From Thermoanaerobacter kivui (GTDB lineage Bacteria; Bacillota; Thermoanaerobacteria; Thermoanaerobacterales; Thermoanaerobacteraceae), in contig NZ_CP009170.1 of the NCBI RefSeq assembly GCF_000763575.1, forward strand, positions 2,319,501 to 2,383,500: 64,000 nucleotides of DNA. Reading direction: 5' to 3'. The stretch's first letter is position 1, and every line of letters begins with the position of its first letter. The notes beneath the pieces were generated by a model. That model was not told the DNA's origin. It saw only the letters and a list, made by a program, of their open reading frames with translations, and made no database searches. Below, piece by piece: positions 48,615 through 58,352 of the stretch. The translations under genes and the position numbers were made by a program.

Positions 48615-49415
48615 GTGTTTACCCAATATTTTGGAATGAAATTTAATCCATTTTCTAAAGAGATAAGTGTAAACGACCTTTACATAAGTGAAGACATTGC
48701 TGAATTAAATGCCAGGCTAAAATATTTGCAAGAAACAAGGGGTATAGGACTTATCGTTGGGGAGGCCGGTTCAGGCAAATCTACCGCATTAAGAAAATAT
48801 GTTGAAAGCCTTAACCGTTCTTCGTATAAGCCGTGTTATTTTGCTCTGTCTACGCTCACAGTGAGAGAATTCTATCAAGCATTGGCTATGATTTTAGGCG
48901 AAACACCCTCATACAAAAAAGTAACGCTCTTTCACCAGATACAAAGAGCGATAACAGAACTTTACTATAGCCAGAAGATAACTCCTGTCATAATATTAGA
49001 TGAAATACAACTGGTTTCTAATGATGTTCTCGAAGATTTGAGAATAATATTTAACTTTAATATGGATTCTCAAAACCCGTATATACTGATACTTTCGGGG
49101 CAACCACACATAAGAAACAAATTAGCTCTCAATGTAAACAGTGCACTAAGGCAAAGAATTACCGTAAAGTATATGATGCAAGGGCTAAAAAAAGAAGAAA
49201 TTCAAGATTATATAAAAACAAGAATGAAAATAGCCGGAATGATGGATGATATATTTACACCATCAGCATATGAAGCAATATATTCTCTAACAAAAGGGCT
49301 GCCAAGGATAATAAATAACCTGGTAACAGCTTCTTTACTCTATGCGTATTCTAAAAGGCTAAGAGAAATAGATGAAGAAGTAATATACCAGGCACAAAAT
49401 GAAATAAGTTTATGA
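48615..49415 (+). CDS. AAA ATPase of the transposon (TnsC/ExeA-like)
   Basis: About 266 residues starting at a GTG at 48615 with GAGAGGTGCCTTAAA upstream; this gives the family-typical FTQYFGMKFNPFSKEI. Walker A is GEAGSGKSTAL, Walker B PVIILDEIQLV, and the arginine region LRQRITVKY and a C-terminal lid follow. It is expected to activate or target the DDE transposase, as TnsC, MuB and TniB do. The gene set (zinc protein, DDE, AAA) appears intact. Confidence 0.85.
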   Translation: MFTQYFGMKFNPFSKEISVNDLYISEDIAELNARLKYLQETRGIGLIVGEAGSGKSTALRKYVESLNRSSYKPCYFALSTLTVREFYQALAMILGETPSYKKVTLFHQIQRAITELYYSQKITPVIILDEIQLVSNDVLEDLRIIFNFNMDSQNPYILILSGQPHIRNKLALNVNSALRQRITVKYMMQGLKKEEIQDYIKTRMKIAGMMDDIFTPSAYEAIYSLTKGLPRIINNLVTASLLYAYSKRLREIDEEVIYQAQNEISL

Positions 49416-49438
49416 GAGTAGTAGCTTTCGCTACTCTC
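49414..49438 (+). terminator. Terminator of the transposon operon
   Basis: GAGAGTAG and CTACTCTC form an 8-bp stem followed by ATTTTTTATT, starting at the AAA gene stop codon. Confidence 0.85.
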
Positions 49439-49440
49439 AT

Positions 49441-50141
49441 TTTTTATTATACTTCAATTAACCCAAATTGCCAATAACAGATATTAACATATTTTAGCGG
49501 TAATGCTTTTGGAAAGTGAAAAAAATTTTTAATCAGGCTGTGATAATTTGAGAAAAAATACTTTTATGCACTTAAAAAATGCCATTATAATTTGAAAATC
49601 TTTGGAGATTTAATTTGAGAATTGACATTCTTCATATCCACACACCTCACCTTAATATTTTGTAATAAATCAGTCGTGTTTTAAAAATTCATTTTCCTAA
49701 GATTCTCTTATCACCACCTCCACAATAATTTATAAACTTGTCTTATAACAACATCACCTCCCAGATATTACAAAATACTATCTTGTTAAATCTTCTTACC
49801 CTAATGGTGTAACTATACCTGCATTCAAATATAATAAAGGATATTGAAGTAACAGATGTTAGGAAGATAAGCATTAATTTCTTTTTTGTTTACACCGCCA
49901 CTTTACATATCTTTTCTTTCCATTTGAATCGGGGTTAGTGTCAAAAATGGATGGGTTCTACTGTAACTTAGAAGTTTTTTGTGCTGACAAGCTTGGGCAT
50001 CAGTAATGCCCGTATGCTTGTTCTACTGTAACTTAGAAGTTTTTTGTGAGGAACTTAAAAATATCCGCAAATCTGTGGAACTTTCCTAAACTAATGTTTC
50101 CGTGTATAGTTTCATTAATTTGGAAAGAGGATATTAAGTCT
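49441..50141. other. Gene-free stretch with orphan ribosome sites and a direct repeat
   Basis: No gene of normal size is visible. On the minus strand three strong ribosome sites (GGGAGGTGATGTTG, GTGGAGGTGGTGATAAG and AGGTGAGGTGTGTGGATATG) lie between 49640 and 49790, but each leads only to a peptide of at most about 15 codons. They may be decayed genes or tiny leader peptides. The direct repeat at 49955-50048 is listed separately. Confidence 0.5.
49955..50048. repeat. Two 29-bp direct repeats around a 36-bp spacer (CRISPR-like unit)
   Basis: The repeat GTTCTACTGTAACTTAGAAG followed by TTTTTTGTG occurs at 49955-49983 and 50020-50048 without mismatch. The spacing of 65 bp equals that of the main array, but the repeat sequence is unrelated. 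The repeat has a small internal TTCTA/TAGAA inversion, and the spacer contains GGGCATcagtaATGCCC. With only two units, a CRISPR origin is a hypothesis. Confidence 0.6.
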
Positions 50142-50315
50142 TTAGTTTTTTCCTTGATATATGGGTTCTCCATGTACCCTTGGTTCTCTTTCTTCTGCTA
50201 ACATGTATTGTTGCATTACTTTTTTATCATTTATATAGGAGGGCTTTACGTTAATGTACGTCACTATCCCAAGTAAAAAAGCTACTAATGCCAATAAAGC
50301 TATAGCTTTCTTCAA
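50142..50315 (-). CDS. 57-residue single-pass membrane protein
   Basis: A TTG start at 50315 follows GGGAGGTGAAGAAAA. The peptide reads KKAIALLALVAFLLGIVTYI, NVKPSYINDKKVMQQYMLAE and EREPRVHGEPIYQGKN: one N-terminal membrane helix and a short hydrophilic tail. No family recognised. The strong RBS and the clean signal-like profile argue that it is translated. It stands alone in a gene-poor region. Confidence 0.5.
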   Translation of the reverse strand: MKKAIALLALVAFLLGIVTYINVKPSYINDKKVMQQYMLAEEREPRVHGEPIYQGKN

Positions 50316-50486
50316 TTTTCTTCACCTCCCAAATCCTCTTTCAATTTTATCCTATCATTCTTACCTCTCCCAGTAAAATGGCAAAAACGCTTATAGGCCC
50401 TTACAATATTTCGTTTCATCGAAGTTATTCACTTTTTTCTTTCTTTTTCTCCTTTTTTCATATATCGCCAGTGAAAAATTTTAATT

Positions 50487-50505
50487 TTGTAACTGTAAGT
50501 TACAA
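50487..50505. promoter_or_regulatory. Palindromic operator-like site
   Basis: TTGTAAC and GTTACAA are separated by 5 bp. The 17-bp core TGTAACTGTAAGTTACA fits the TGTNA-N7-TNACA pattern of GlnR/TnrA sites, but also resembles Crp/Fnr-family sites. It lies 170 bp upstream of the small membrane-protein gene. The regulator is unknown. Confidence 0.4.
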
Positions 50506-50727
50506 TAGGTTAAATTTATAAAATGTCTAAAAGACAGTAAAATAAACTGTTAAGGGATTTAAAAAGGAACTTTTAAAATAAATTGAAAATTTAAACTTTA
50601 TTTGTTTTTTATTTTGATTTCTTTTACATTCCTCTTTTATGGATATAATTGTTATGATTGCAAAACTTTAAATACTTTTGTTTCTGCATTTCTGAAAGCT
50701 GAGTTTTTATAGGTAATAAAACAAAAA

Positions 50728-50757
50728 GCTCCCCATCTTCTGGAGAGCTTTTTGTTT
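50728..50757 (-). terminator. Terminator of hcp
   Basis: AAAAAGCTC and GAGCTTTTT pair around a 12-base loop, and TTTTGTTTTATT follows on the minus strand. Confidence 0.8.
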
Positions 50758-50809
50758 TCGGACAAAAAGAACCGTCCCCGGTGTCTGACTGAACTGTCCC
50801 CGGTGTTTG
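50758..50809. repeat. GGGGACGGTTCC-type repeat, copy 3 (two tandem half units)
   Basis: GGACAAAAAGAACCGTCCCC is followed by the tandem halves ACCGTCCCCGGTGTCTGA and ACTGTCCCCGGTGTTTGA. It lies between the hcp stop codon and its terminator, so it is part of the hcp 3' UTR. Confidence 0.8.
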
Positions 50810-50810
50810 A

Positions 50811-52460
50811 TTATACTCCTAAGAACATTTTTAGGTCGTCTTCTACGTTTGTTATTCCGCCAATGCCAAATTTTTCGACTAGTAATTTTGTCACATTTGG
50901 CGACAAGAAAGCTGGTAGTGTTGGTCCTAAGTGAATATTTTTTACTCCAAGGTAAAGTAGTGCCAGAAGTACTATTACAGCTTTTTGTTCATACCATGCA
51001 ATGTTATATGATATAGGAAGTTCGTTTATGTCGTTTAATCCGAATACTTCTTTAAGCTTCATTGCTATTACAGCAAGAGAATATGAGTCATTGCACTGTC
51101 CGGCATCTAACACTCTTGGAATGCCATTTATGTCTCCAAGATTTAGCTTGTTGTATCTGTATTTTGCACATCCTGCGGTTAGAATCACCGTGTCCTTTGG
51201 AAGAGCTTTGGCAAACTCAGTATAATAGGTTCTACTTTTCATTCTCCCGTCGCAGCCTGCCATTACAAAGAATCTCTTTATTGCTCCTGTCTTTACTGTT
51301 TCTACTATTTTATCTGCTAACTGCAAAACCTGGTTGTGAGCAAAACCACCAATTATCTCTCCTCTTTCAATTTCTACAGGAGGTTTGCATCTTTTCGCGT
51401 GTTCAATAATTTCTGAAAAGTCTTTCTTTCCATCAGGGCCTTCAGGAATATGTTTTACTCCCTCAAAACCTACAACTCCTGTAGTGTAGACCCTGTCTTT
51501 ATAAGAGTCTTTGGGTGGAATGAGACAGTTTGTAGTCATTAAAATCGGTCCGTTAAATAGTTCAAATTCTTTGTCCTGCTGCCACCACGCATTGCCATAA
51601 TTGCCTACAAAGTGAGGATATTTCTTAAAAGCAGGATAATAGTGAGCTGGTAACATCTCTCCATGAGTATATACATCTACACCTGTGCCAGCAGTTTGCT
51701 CAAGAAGCTGTTCTAAGTCCTTTAAATCGTGACCGCTTACCAATATTCCTGGATTATTTCTCACTCCAATATTGACCTTTTTTATCTCAGGATGACCGTA
51801 GGTAGAAGTATTGGCTTTGTCAAGAAGTGCCATTGTATCTACACCGTATTTTCCTGTCTCCATTGCCAAAGCCACATAGTCATCCACTGTCAAGCTGTCA
51901 TCCAGAACCTTAGCTAAAAGCTTTTCCATGAACCTAAATATATTGTCATCTTTATATCCCAGCTGATATGCATGGTATGCGTAAGCTGCCATACCTTTTA
52001 CGCCATAGGTTATTAACTCCCTCAGAGACCTTATATCTTCATCTTCTGTAGACAACACCCCTACTTCCTGTGAAATCGCCTCTATGTCTGCATCCGTGCC
52101 ATAAGTCCAGGAAATGGCATCTATACTTTCATATTCATCTACTTTTACACCTGCTTTTCTCAGGTCTTCCTTAATCTCTTCTCTTAATGCGACCGCTTCT
52201 TTTATTCTTCTCAAAAAGAAATTTCTATCAAAATTTACATTTGTAATTGTAGAAAAAAGGCCTTCGATTAGAAAGCGATCTGATTTTTCCTTATTTACTC
52301 CGACTTCTCTTGCCTTTAAGTTTAAAAAAGATATCCCCTTCAGGGTAAAAATGAGCAAATCCTGAAGGTTTGCTACATCTGCTGTTTTGCCACACACTCC
52401 CACTGTCGTACATCCTGTATTCTTCAATGCCTCCTGACATTGATAACAAAACATCTTCAT
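50811..52460 (-). CDS. hcp: Hybrid cluster protein (hydroxylamine reductase)
   Basis: About 549 residues from the ATG at 52460 (AAGGAGGTAGTGGGC upstream); the longer in-frame start at 52538 would cover the operator. The N-terminus [20 protein letters not shown] has the 4Fe-4S cysteines, and later [30 protein letters not shown] and [11 protein letters not shown] carry ligands of the hybrid Fe-S-O cluster. Hcp detoxifies NO and hydroxylamine under nitrosative stress. An HcpR-type site lies 64 bp upstream, and the likely regulator gene is immediately upstream on the same strand. Confidence 0.95.
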   Translation of the reverse strand: MKMFCYQCQEALKNTGCTTVGVCGKTADVANLQDLLIFTLKGISFLNLKAREVGVNKEKSDRFLIEGLFSTITNVNFDRNFFLRRIKEAVALREEIKEDLRKAGVKVDEYESIDAISWTYGTDADIEAISQEVGVLSTEDEDIRSLRELITYGVKGMAAYAYHAYQLGYKDDNIFRFMEKLLAKVLDDSLTVDDYVALAMETGKYGVDTMALLDKANTSTYGHPEIKKVNIGVRNNPGILVSGHDLKDLEQLLEQTAGTGVDVYTHGEMLPAHYYPAFKKYPHFVGNYGNAWWQQDKEFELFNGPILMTTNCLIPPKDSYKDRVYTTGVVGFEGVKHIPEGPDGKKDFSEIIEHAKRCKPPVEIERGEIIGGFAHNQVLQLADKIVETVKTGAIKRFFVMAGCDGRMKSRTYYTEFAKALPKDTVILTAGCAKYRYNKLNLGDINGIPRVLDAGQCNDSYSLAVIAMKLKEVFGLNDINELPISYNIAWYEQKAVIVLLALLYLGVKNIHLGPTLPAFLSPNVTKLLVEKFGIGGITNVEDDLKMFLGV

Positions 52461-52523
52461 GCCCACTACCTCCTTAAATTTGTTTTTACATAGTAAATGA
52501 TAGGGTATATTAAGAGAAAAATC

Positions 52524-52539
52524 TGTGACAAAAATCACA
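52524..52539. promoter_or_regulatory. Crp/Fnr-type operator upstream of hcp (HcpR site)
   Basis: TGTGACAAAAATCACA matches TGTGA-N6-TCACA exactly, the class of site used by CRP and by HcpR in several anaerobes. It lies between the regulator gene and hcp, 64-79 bp upstream of the hcp start. Confidence 0.75.
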
Positions 52540-52551
52540 TAAAATAAAAAA

Positions 52552-52571
52552 GTCCCAAATAGCTTTGGGAC
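52552..52571 (-). terminator. Terminator after the Crp/Fnr regulator gene
   Basis: GTCCCAAA and TTTGGGAC form an 8-bp stem with a 4-base loop and a following TTTTTT on the minus strand, just past the regulator stop codon. Confidence 0.85.
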
Positions 52572-52575
52572 AAAA

Positions 52576-53265
52576 TCAGAGCATTTTTCTGAGTTCTTCT
52601 AAATCTTTTATCAATATTTTGTCTTTGCCAAGCTTTATTATTCCATCTCTATCCATTTGACTTAAAATCCTTGTGATATTTTCTCGAGAAGTTCCGGCTA
52701 AATTGGCCAGTTCCTGTCTTTTTAGGTCTATTTCTACCAAAATTCCTTCTTTTATAGGGGTACCCCTTTCTCTCGCAAAAGTAAGTAAAATAGAAGCTGT
52801 TCTTCCTACAGAATCTCTCAAGGCTAAGTTCTCTATGACAACAGCTATGTATTTTAACCTTTTTGCCAACATTTTTATTATGCTAAGGGCTATTTGGGTA
52901 TCTTTTAAAATTAGGTCTTCTATGTCTTTATTTTTTAGTTCCAGAATTTCACTGTCTTCTATTGCTTCAGCAGTAGCCGGATATTCGCCTCCTATAAATA
53001 AGGTAGATTCTCCGAAGACATCCCCTTCTTCCATTATCTTTATAGTATATTCTCTCCCAACAGAAGAAATTTTGGATATTTTTACTTTGCCTGTCTTTAC
53101 AAAATATATAGCTTCTCCTTTTTGACCTTCTGTAAAGATAATACATCCCTTTTTGATAGGCTTTAATGTTGTAATATTATACAGTTTTTTAAGCTGCTGC
53201 TCTTCTAATTCGCTAAAATAGGAGATTTTTCTGAGATATTTAAGTTCTCTCACGGGCTCATCCAC
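52576..53265 (-). CDS. Crp/Fnr-family regulator, probable HcpR
   Basis: 229 residues. A cyclic-nucleotide-binding-like beta barrel ([40 protein letters not shown]) is followed by a dimer helix and an HTH ([30 protein letters not shown]). No FNR-type cysteines are present, so it is not an Fe-S sensor of the FNR kind. Adjacency to hcp and the TGTGA-N6-TCACA site suggest it activates hcp in response to NO (inference). It starts 3 bp after the dnaB stop and may be cotranscribed with the replication genes. Confidence 0.82.
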   Translation of the reverse strand: MDEPVRELKYLRKISYFSELEEQQLKKLYNITTLKPIKKGCIIFTEGQKGEAIYFVKTGKVKISKISSVGREYTIKIMEEGDVFGESTLFIGGEYPATAEAIEDSEILELKNKDIEDLILKDTQIALSIIKMLAKRLKYIAVVIENLALRDSVGRTASILLTFARERGTPIKEGILVEIDLKRQELANLAGTSRENITRILSQMDRDGIIKLGKDKILIKDLEELRKML

Positions 53266-53268
53266 CCC

Positions 53269-54603
53269 TTATCCTTCTTCCATTCTGTACTTGTCAAGAC
53301 TTACAAATTTTGTATACTGTGCAAGCCATAGGAGTTCTACTACTCCTGTGGGGCCATTCCTGTGCTTTGCAATTATAACTTCCGCTATGTTTTTCTTTTC
53401 AGAATCTTTGTGATAGTAATCATCTCTGTACAAAAACATTACTATGTCAGCGTCCTGCTCTATTGCTCCAGATTCTCTCAAATCGCTCAAAATAGGCCTG
53501 TGGTCTGACCTTGTCTCAGGTGCGCGTGAAAGCTGTGATAAAGTGATTACTGGAACATTGAGTTCTCTTGCTAAACTTTTTAAAGACCTTGATATTTCTG
53601 AAATTTCCTGCTGCCTGTTTTCTGCCTTTCCTCTTCCTTGCATAAGTTGCAAGTAATCTATCATAACCAAACCCAATCCCTTTTCCAGTTTAAGGCGCCG
53701 GCATTTTGCTCTTATGTCCATTACGCTAATTCCAGGGGTGTCGTCAATGTAAATAGGGGCTTTGGAAAGAGGAGTCATGGCGGCCGCCAGTTTCATCCAG
53801 TCATCTTCGTCAAGGTTTCCTGTTTTAAGTTTTTGGCTGTCTATATTTGCCGTCGAACAAATAAGCCTGCTTACCAGCTGCTCTTTTGACATTTCCAAGC
53901 TGAATATAGCAACGGGAAGGCCGGTTGAGAGAGCTGCATTTTGTGCAATATTTAGTGCAAAAGAAGTTTTTCCCATTGAAGGCCTTGCTGCGACTAATAT
54001 AAAGTCGGAGGGCTGAAATCCTGCGGTTTTTAAATCAAGGTCAGGAAATCCTGAAGGAATTCCTGTAAGCTGCCCTTTGTTTTTGTAAAGTTCTTCTATT
54101 TTGTAAAAGGTATTCATCAATACGTCTTTTATAGGAGAAAAATTAGTAGTGTTTCTCCCCTGAGCTATGTCAAATATTTTTTGTTCTGCTATGTCAAGGA
54201 CACTTTCGACGTCATCTCCTTGATAACTTAACTCCATAATCTCTGAAGAGGCTTCAATGAGCCTTCTCAATGTGGCTTTTTCTTTTATAAGCTTTGCGTA
54301 GTAAGATACGTTAGCAGTGGTAATAACATTGGAAGATAAACTTGCTATATAATCGATTCCGCCAACGGCTTCCAGCATGTTGCGCTTTCTGAGTTCATCA
54401 ACAACTGTCACAAGGTCAACGGGGATGTCTTTTTCAAACATGTTCATCATTACTTCGAATAATTTTTTGTGGGATTCTTTATAAAAGTCATCAGCTTTTA
54501 TTATTTCAGACACATCTATTATGGCATTTCGAGATAAAAGCATTGACCCCAGGACGGATTGTTCAGCCTCTATGTTTTGTGGAGGGATTTTGCTCCACTC
54601 CAT
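53269..54603 (-). CDS. dnaB: Replicative DNA helicase DnaB
   Basis: 444 residues. The N-terminal helical domain starts PPQNIEAEQSVLGSMLLSRN, then the RecA-like domain has Walker A ILVAARPSMGKTSFALNIAQ, SLEMSKEQLVSRL, Walker B GLVMIDYLQLMQG and the DnaB motif 4 SDLRESGAIEQDADIVMFLY. No intein is present. It unwinds DNA at the fork as a hexamer. It follows rplI by 21 bp in the rplI-dnaB order common in Firmicutes. Confidence 0.97.
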   Translation of the reverse strand: MEWSKIPPQNIEAEQSVLGSMLLSRNAIIDVSEIIKADDFYKESHKKLFEVMMNMFEKDIPVDLVTVVDELRKRNMLEAVGGIDYIASLSSNVITTANVSYYAKLIKEKATLRRLIEASSEIMELSYQGDDVESVLDIAEQKIFDIAQGRNTTNFSPIKDVLMNTFYKIEELYKNKGQLTGIPSGFPDLDLKTAGFQPSDFILVAARPSMGKTSFALNIAQNAALSTGLPVAIFSLEMSKEQLVSRLICSTANIDSQKLKTGNLDEDDWMKLAAAMTPLSKAPIYIDDTPGISVMDIRAKCRRLKLEKGLGLVMIDYLQLMQGRGKAENRQQEISEISRSLKSLARELNVPVITLSQLSRAPETRSDHRPILSDLRESGAIEQDADIVMFLYRDDYYHKDSEKKNIAEVIIAKHRNGPTGVVELLWLAQYTKFVSLDKYRMEEG

Positions 54604-54624
54604 CCTTATTCCCCCTTGTTTTAG

Positions 54625-55068
54625 TTACTCTGCCACCACATCTACTCTTACTTTTGCAGTAATTCCCTGAAAAAGTTTTATGTCTGCATAATATGTCCCT
54701 GTCGTTTTTACAGTTTCGTTAAAAGCTATTTTCTTTTTATCGATGTCAAAACCTTTTTCTTTTAAGGCCTCCTGTACGTTTTTTGAGGTTATAGAACCAA
54801 AGAGTTTGCCATTTTCTCCAGCCTTGACTTTTAAAACCAGGCTGATACCCGAAAGCTTTTGTGCCATTTCTTTTGCCTTCTCCAGCTCCTGCTGCATTTT
54901 TTTCTCTTCCGCTTTTTTTCTTTCATTGAGAGCCTTCATGTTAGAGTCCGTAGCCTCTATGGCAAGTCCTCTTGGAAGGAGATAATTTCTGCCATATCCA
55001 TCGCTGACATTTACAATTTCTCCTGCTTTTCCTACATTTTTAACGTCTTTTACTAATATAACTTTCAT
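54625..55068 (-). CDS. rplI: 50S ribosomal protein L9
   Basis: 147 residues with the N-terminal RNA-binding motif [40 protein letters not shown], a long lysine-rich connecting helix and a C-terminal domain. Full length. The start overlaps the gdpP stop by 4 bp. Confidence 0.97.
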   Translation of the reverse strand: MKVILVKDVKNVGKAGEIVNVSDGYGRNYLLPRGLAIEATDSNMKALNERKKAEEKKMQQELEKAKEMAQKLSGISLVLKVKAGENGKLFGSITSKNVQEALKEKGFDIDKKKIAFNETVKTTGTYYADIKLFQGITAKVRVDVVAE

Positions 55069-57047
55069 TTGTCTTCACCTTCCTCTTCAAAGTATTCTTT
55101 AATGGCATTTTTTAAGTCTTGTAGTACTTCCTCTATTGGCTTTTTGACCTGAGCTCCCGCCACAGTCAAATGACCTCCTCCTCCAAGCTTTTCAAGGATA
55201 ACCTGCACATTTATGTCTCCAAGGGAGCGCCCACTTATGGCCACATCTTCTTCTCTTTTTAACAGGACAAAAGAAGCCTGTACTCCTTTTATTGTGAGAA
55301 GCTCATCAGCAGCCTGAGCTATGATAAGGTTGTTTGCATTTGCAGGGCTTATTGCTATTGCAATGCCGTTATCCAATATTTCAGCGCTTTTCACTATTGA
55401 AGACTTTATGACGTAAGAAGCTAAGTCGTTTTGGAAAAGCTGCTTGACAGATGTTGTATCTGCGCCCTTTCTCCTCAAAAAAGAGGCCGCTTCAAAAGTC
55501 CTTGAGCCTGTCCTAAAAGTGAAATTTTTTGTATCCACCGCTATTCCTGCCATGAGTGCTTCTGCTTCTACAGTCTTTAAGTCAATTTTGTCCGCTATGT
55601 ACTGTAAAATTTCTGTGACCAATTCACATGCAGAAGAAGCATAAGGCTCCAAGTAAACAAGCAATGCTTTGTCGATAAATTCTTTTCCTCTTCTATGATG
55701 GTCTATAACAACTATCCTGTCCACAATGTCGACAATTTCGGGATAGGTAAGGTAGCTGGGTCTATGGGTATCAACTACTATTAACAGGCTGTTTTGGTCC
55801 ACCATGTTTTTAACTTCGCTGCTTTTTATAAATAAATCTTCATAGCCTTTTGTACTTTGTATCTTCTTTACCAGCTCATCTATCGCTACATTAGATTTGT
55901 CTAAAATTATATAGGCTTTTTTGTCAAGAGACATACAGGCTCTGTACATGCCAATTGCAGCACCTAATGAATCAAAGTCCATGAAGTTGTGTCCCATTAT
56001 GAAAATCGTAGAGGATTCTTTTATGAGCTCTCTTATAGCGTGGGCAATTACTCTCGCCTTTACTTTTGTCCTCTTTTCGACAGCTTGTGTCCTTCCTCCA
56101 TAAAAAGAAATTTTATCTCCTCTTTTTATTACCGCTTGGTCTCCGCCTCGCCCTAATGCTAAATCTAAAGCGCTAGAGGCGTATTCATTTAAGGCTAAAA
56201 AGTCACCGGCATCTGCGCCAATACCTATGCTTAAGGTCAACGGGATTTTGATGTCCTCTCCAATTTCTCTCACTTTATCTAATATTTCAAATTTGTTTTC
56301 TTCCAGATTTTTTAAACCCTCTTCTTTAAATATGATAAGGTATTTGTCGTCATCGTATTTTTTCATAAAAGCCTTTATTGAAGAAGCCCATTCTGAAAGT
56401 TTTTTCTCTATTTCTGAAGAAATGACCGCTTTTTTTATGTCTTCTATTGCCATCATTGCTTCTTCGTAGTTGTCAATTATTATGTGCCCTACCACAGGTC
56501 TATCGTAAACCAAAGATTTTTTAAGCTGAATGTATTCAGTATTGTCAAGGAATAAAAGAGTGCAACTTAAATCTTCACCTTTTTTTCTTTTGAGTTGTGA
56601 ATCTATTTTTAACACTGAATAGTATTTGCCATTAAATTCTATTTGGTTCTTTCTGTCATCAATTTTACTACTGAGATATCTCTTTATCAGTTTTTTTATT
56701 TCTTCATTTTCATTAAAAGCTTGAGCGTAGCTGGAATTGTACCACAGTATTTCCCCCTTGCTGTTTAAAACAACTGCTGGAATTGGCATTTTTGCCAAAA
56801 CACTTTTCGATGCCTTATCTACATTGAAAAATAGGTTTTCCAGGTATCTATCCAGCTCCAACTGTTTTTTCTTTATGCCAAAGTACTCACTTAAAAGGAC
56901 ATAAAGAAGAATAATTAAGGAAATGGAAGCAATTATCTTGTTGTAATAAAACATAAAAGCTATTAATATAACTGACAGCAAAATATTTATCACACTGACA
57001 GAAGAAATTATCCTGTAAAACTTCTTATCCACAAAAACACCTCTCAT
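55065..57047 (-). CDS. gdpP: c-di-AMP phosphodiesterase GdpP
   Basis: 660 residues. Two N-terminal membrane helices, a PAS domain ([20 protein letters not shown]), a degenerate GGDEF domain and a DHH-DHHA1 phosphodiesterase. Catalytic motifs are [45 protein letters not shown] and, in DHHA1, [17 protein letters not shown]. It hydrolyses c-di-AMP to pApA. It lies between yybS and rplI, as in Bacillus. Confidence 0.95.
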   Translation of the reverse strand: MRGVFVDKKFYRIISSVSVINILLSVILIAFMFYYNKIIASISLIILLYVLLSEYFGIKKKQLELDRYLENLFFNVDKASKSVLAKMPIPAVVLNSKGEILWYNSSYAQAFNENEEIKKLIKRYLSSKIDDRKNQIEFNGKYYSVLKIDSQLKRKKGEDLSCTLLFLDNTEYIQLKKSLVYDRPVVGHIIIDNYEEAMMAIEDIKKAVISSEIEKKLSEWASSIKAFMKKYDDDKYLIIFKEEGLKNLEENKFEILDKVREIGEDIKIPLTLSIGIGADAGDFLALNEYASSALDLALGRGGDQAVIKRGDKISFYGGRTQAVEKRTKVKARVIAHAIRELIKESSTIFIMGHNFMDFDSLGAAIGMYRACMSLDKKAYIILDKSNVAIDELVKKIQSTKGYEDLFIKSSEVKNMVDQNSLLIVVDTHRPSYLTYPEIVDIVDRIVVIDHHRRGKEFIDKALLVYLEPYASSACELVTEILQYIADKIDLKTVEAEALMAGIAVDTKNFTFRTGSRTFEAASFLRRKGADTTSVKQLFQNDLASYVIKSSIVKSAEILDNGIAIAISPANANNLIIAQAADELLTIKGVQASFVLLKREEDVAISGRSLGDINVQVILEKLGGGGHLTVAGAQVKKPIEEVLQDLKNAIKEYFEEEGEDK

Positions 57048-57050
57048 CTT

Positions 57051-57959
57051 TTAAAGCATGTATTTTCTTAAATTCATGCTTGTATCCGCAATGCCTAATA
57101 TGGTAAGCAGCCAGGAGGTAAGAGGAAAAATAAACAAAAATACAAGTATAAGATTGCATAATAGAGGTTTAACATTTAATTTATGCGTTAAATAATACTT
57201 TACAACTGACATCCCGCCTAAAGTAAAACCTAGTGAAAGCAATATAATGATATTTGTGGTAATTATCTCTGGTTTTTCTAAAAAATACTGATATATTAAT
57301 GCCCCGATGAAAATCCAACCTGTGATATAAGGCATTCTCCAATTTTCAAAAGTAGGAAGTGTATCTATTGAAACTCTTTGCGTTTTAAGGACTTTTGCTA
57401 TGACAATGTAATTAATTAAGATGATAGAGACTACAGTAATTATTATGGAGGCAGGAAGGCTCATCTTTACCATCTGTTCCAGTGCCATAAGAGTGCTTTT
57501 TATAGAAGAAATATCAGGATGCCCTTTATAAATGGATAATACTTGTTTTGTGCTCATATCAAAGATTTTAAAAAATTGATCAATGACATTTATGTTAAAA
57601 GCTATTTTTATAAAGTAAAATATTACAATTATACTAAACACTGACACAACAGAGGTATCTATGACAATTTCACTGGCTTTTCGCTTCTTCAATATCAAAT
57701 ACCCTATTAGAAAACCTTGTAACGCAAAAAACAAGCTTATAAATGCAGTAATTATATCTGTAAAAATTACATTTACAATAAACACAGCGAAAGACGCCGC
57801 TACAGCATAGGATTCAGAACTTCTTACACAAGTTATGGCTATAGGAGCAGGTATTAAAAAAAACAGCAAAAACAACAGAGGAACGTATACTCCTACCAAC
57901 GTTATTACAACAGCCATTGCAGTCATCATTGCTGCATTTGTAAGTTTTCTGGCATCCAT
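57051..57959 (-). CDS. yybS: DUF2232 (YybS-like) membrane protein
   Basis: 302 residues with about eight membrane helices (TNAAMMTAMAVVITLVGVYV at the start). DUF2232/YybS proteins resemble ECF-transporter S components and sit next to gdpP in many Firmicutes; that order is kept here with a 3-bp gap. Substrate unknown. Confidence 0.85.
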   Translation of the reverse strand: MDARKLTNAAMMTAMAVVITLVGVYVPLLFLLFFLIPAPIAITCVRSSESYAVAASFAVFIVNVIFTDIITAFISLFFALQGFLIGYLILKKRKASEIVIDTSVVSVFSIIVIFYFIKIAFNINVIDQFFKIFDMSTKQVLSIYKGHPDISSIKSTLMALEQMVKMSLPASIIITVVSIILINYIVIAKVLKTQRVSIDTLPTFENWRMPYITGWIFIGALIYQYFLEKPEIITTNIIILLSLGFTLGGMSVVKYYLTHKLNVKPLLCNLILVFLFIFPLTSWLLTILGIADTSMNLRKYML

Positions 57960-57963
57960 TAAA

Positions 57964-58272
57964 TCACTCCCGCTTTCTACCCTTTATGTATCTTTCTAGA
58001 CCAGAAAAATTATAGTCTCCATCAAAGTTTTTATCGATAATTTGAAGCTTGAGTTTTTTAATTACTTGCTCATCCATTTCTTCAAAGTCATAACCTAATT
58101 TCTCTCCTAATAAGTACGCAGAAATTAAAATATCGCAAAGATTATCTATCAATACTTCTCCAGCTTCATCTTCGTTAAAAGCTTTAAAGAGAGAATATAC
58201 TTTCCCTAAAAGGTTTATTTTTAAATTCTCAATGCTCATGATATTTTTAGCAATTTCAAAGTTATTTTTCAT
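57964..58272 (-). CDS. MazG-like protein
   Basis: 102 residues, helical (MSIENLKINLLGKVYSLFKA, then DNLCDILISAYLLGEKLGYD). It matches the short MazG-like family found upstream of yybS in clostridia. The ExxE/D pyrophosphohydrolase metal motif is not clear to me, so activity is uncertain. It lies 4 bp from yybS. Confidence 0.65.
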   Translation of the reverse strand: MKNNFEIAKNIMSIENLKINLLGKVYSLFKAFNEDEAGEVLIDNLCDILISAYLLGEKLGYDFEEMDEQVIKKLKLQIIDKNFDGDYNFSGLERYIKGRKRE

Positions 58273-58323
58273 ACCTTCATTCCACCTTTATTTTTAACAG
58301 CTTTTCTAAATAGTAAACTAAAA

Positions 58324-58338
58324 GAGGGCATCGCCCTC
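58324..58338 (-). terminator. Terminator of rpsF-ssb-rpsR
   Basis: GAGGGC-GAT-GCCCTC is followed by TTTTAG on the minus strand, 15 bp after the rpsR stop codon. Confidence 0.75.
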
Positions 58339-58352
58339 TTATTATTATATCA

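Noticed and set aside
46400-49640. Terminal inverted repeats of the three-gene transposon
   Set aside because: I looked on both sides but found no convincing TGT...ACA ends or target duplication by eye, so the element borders are not given.
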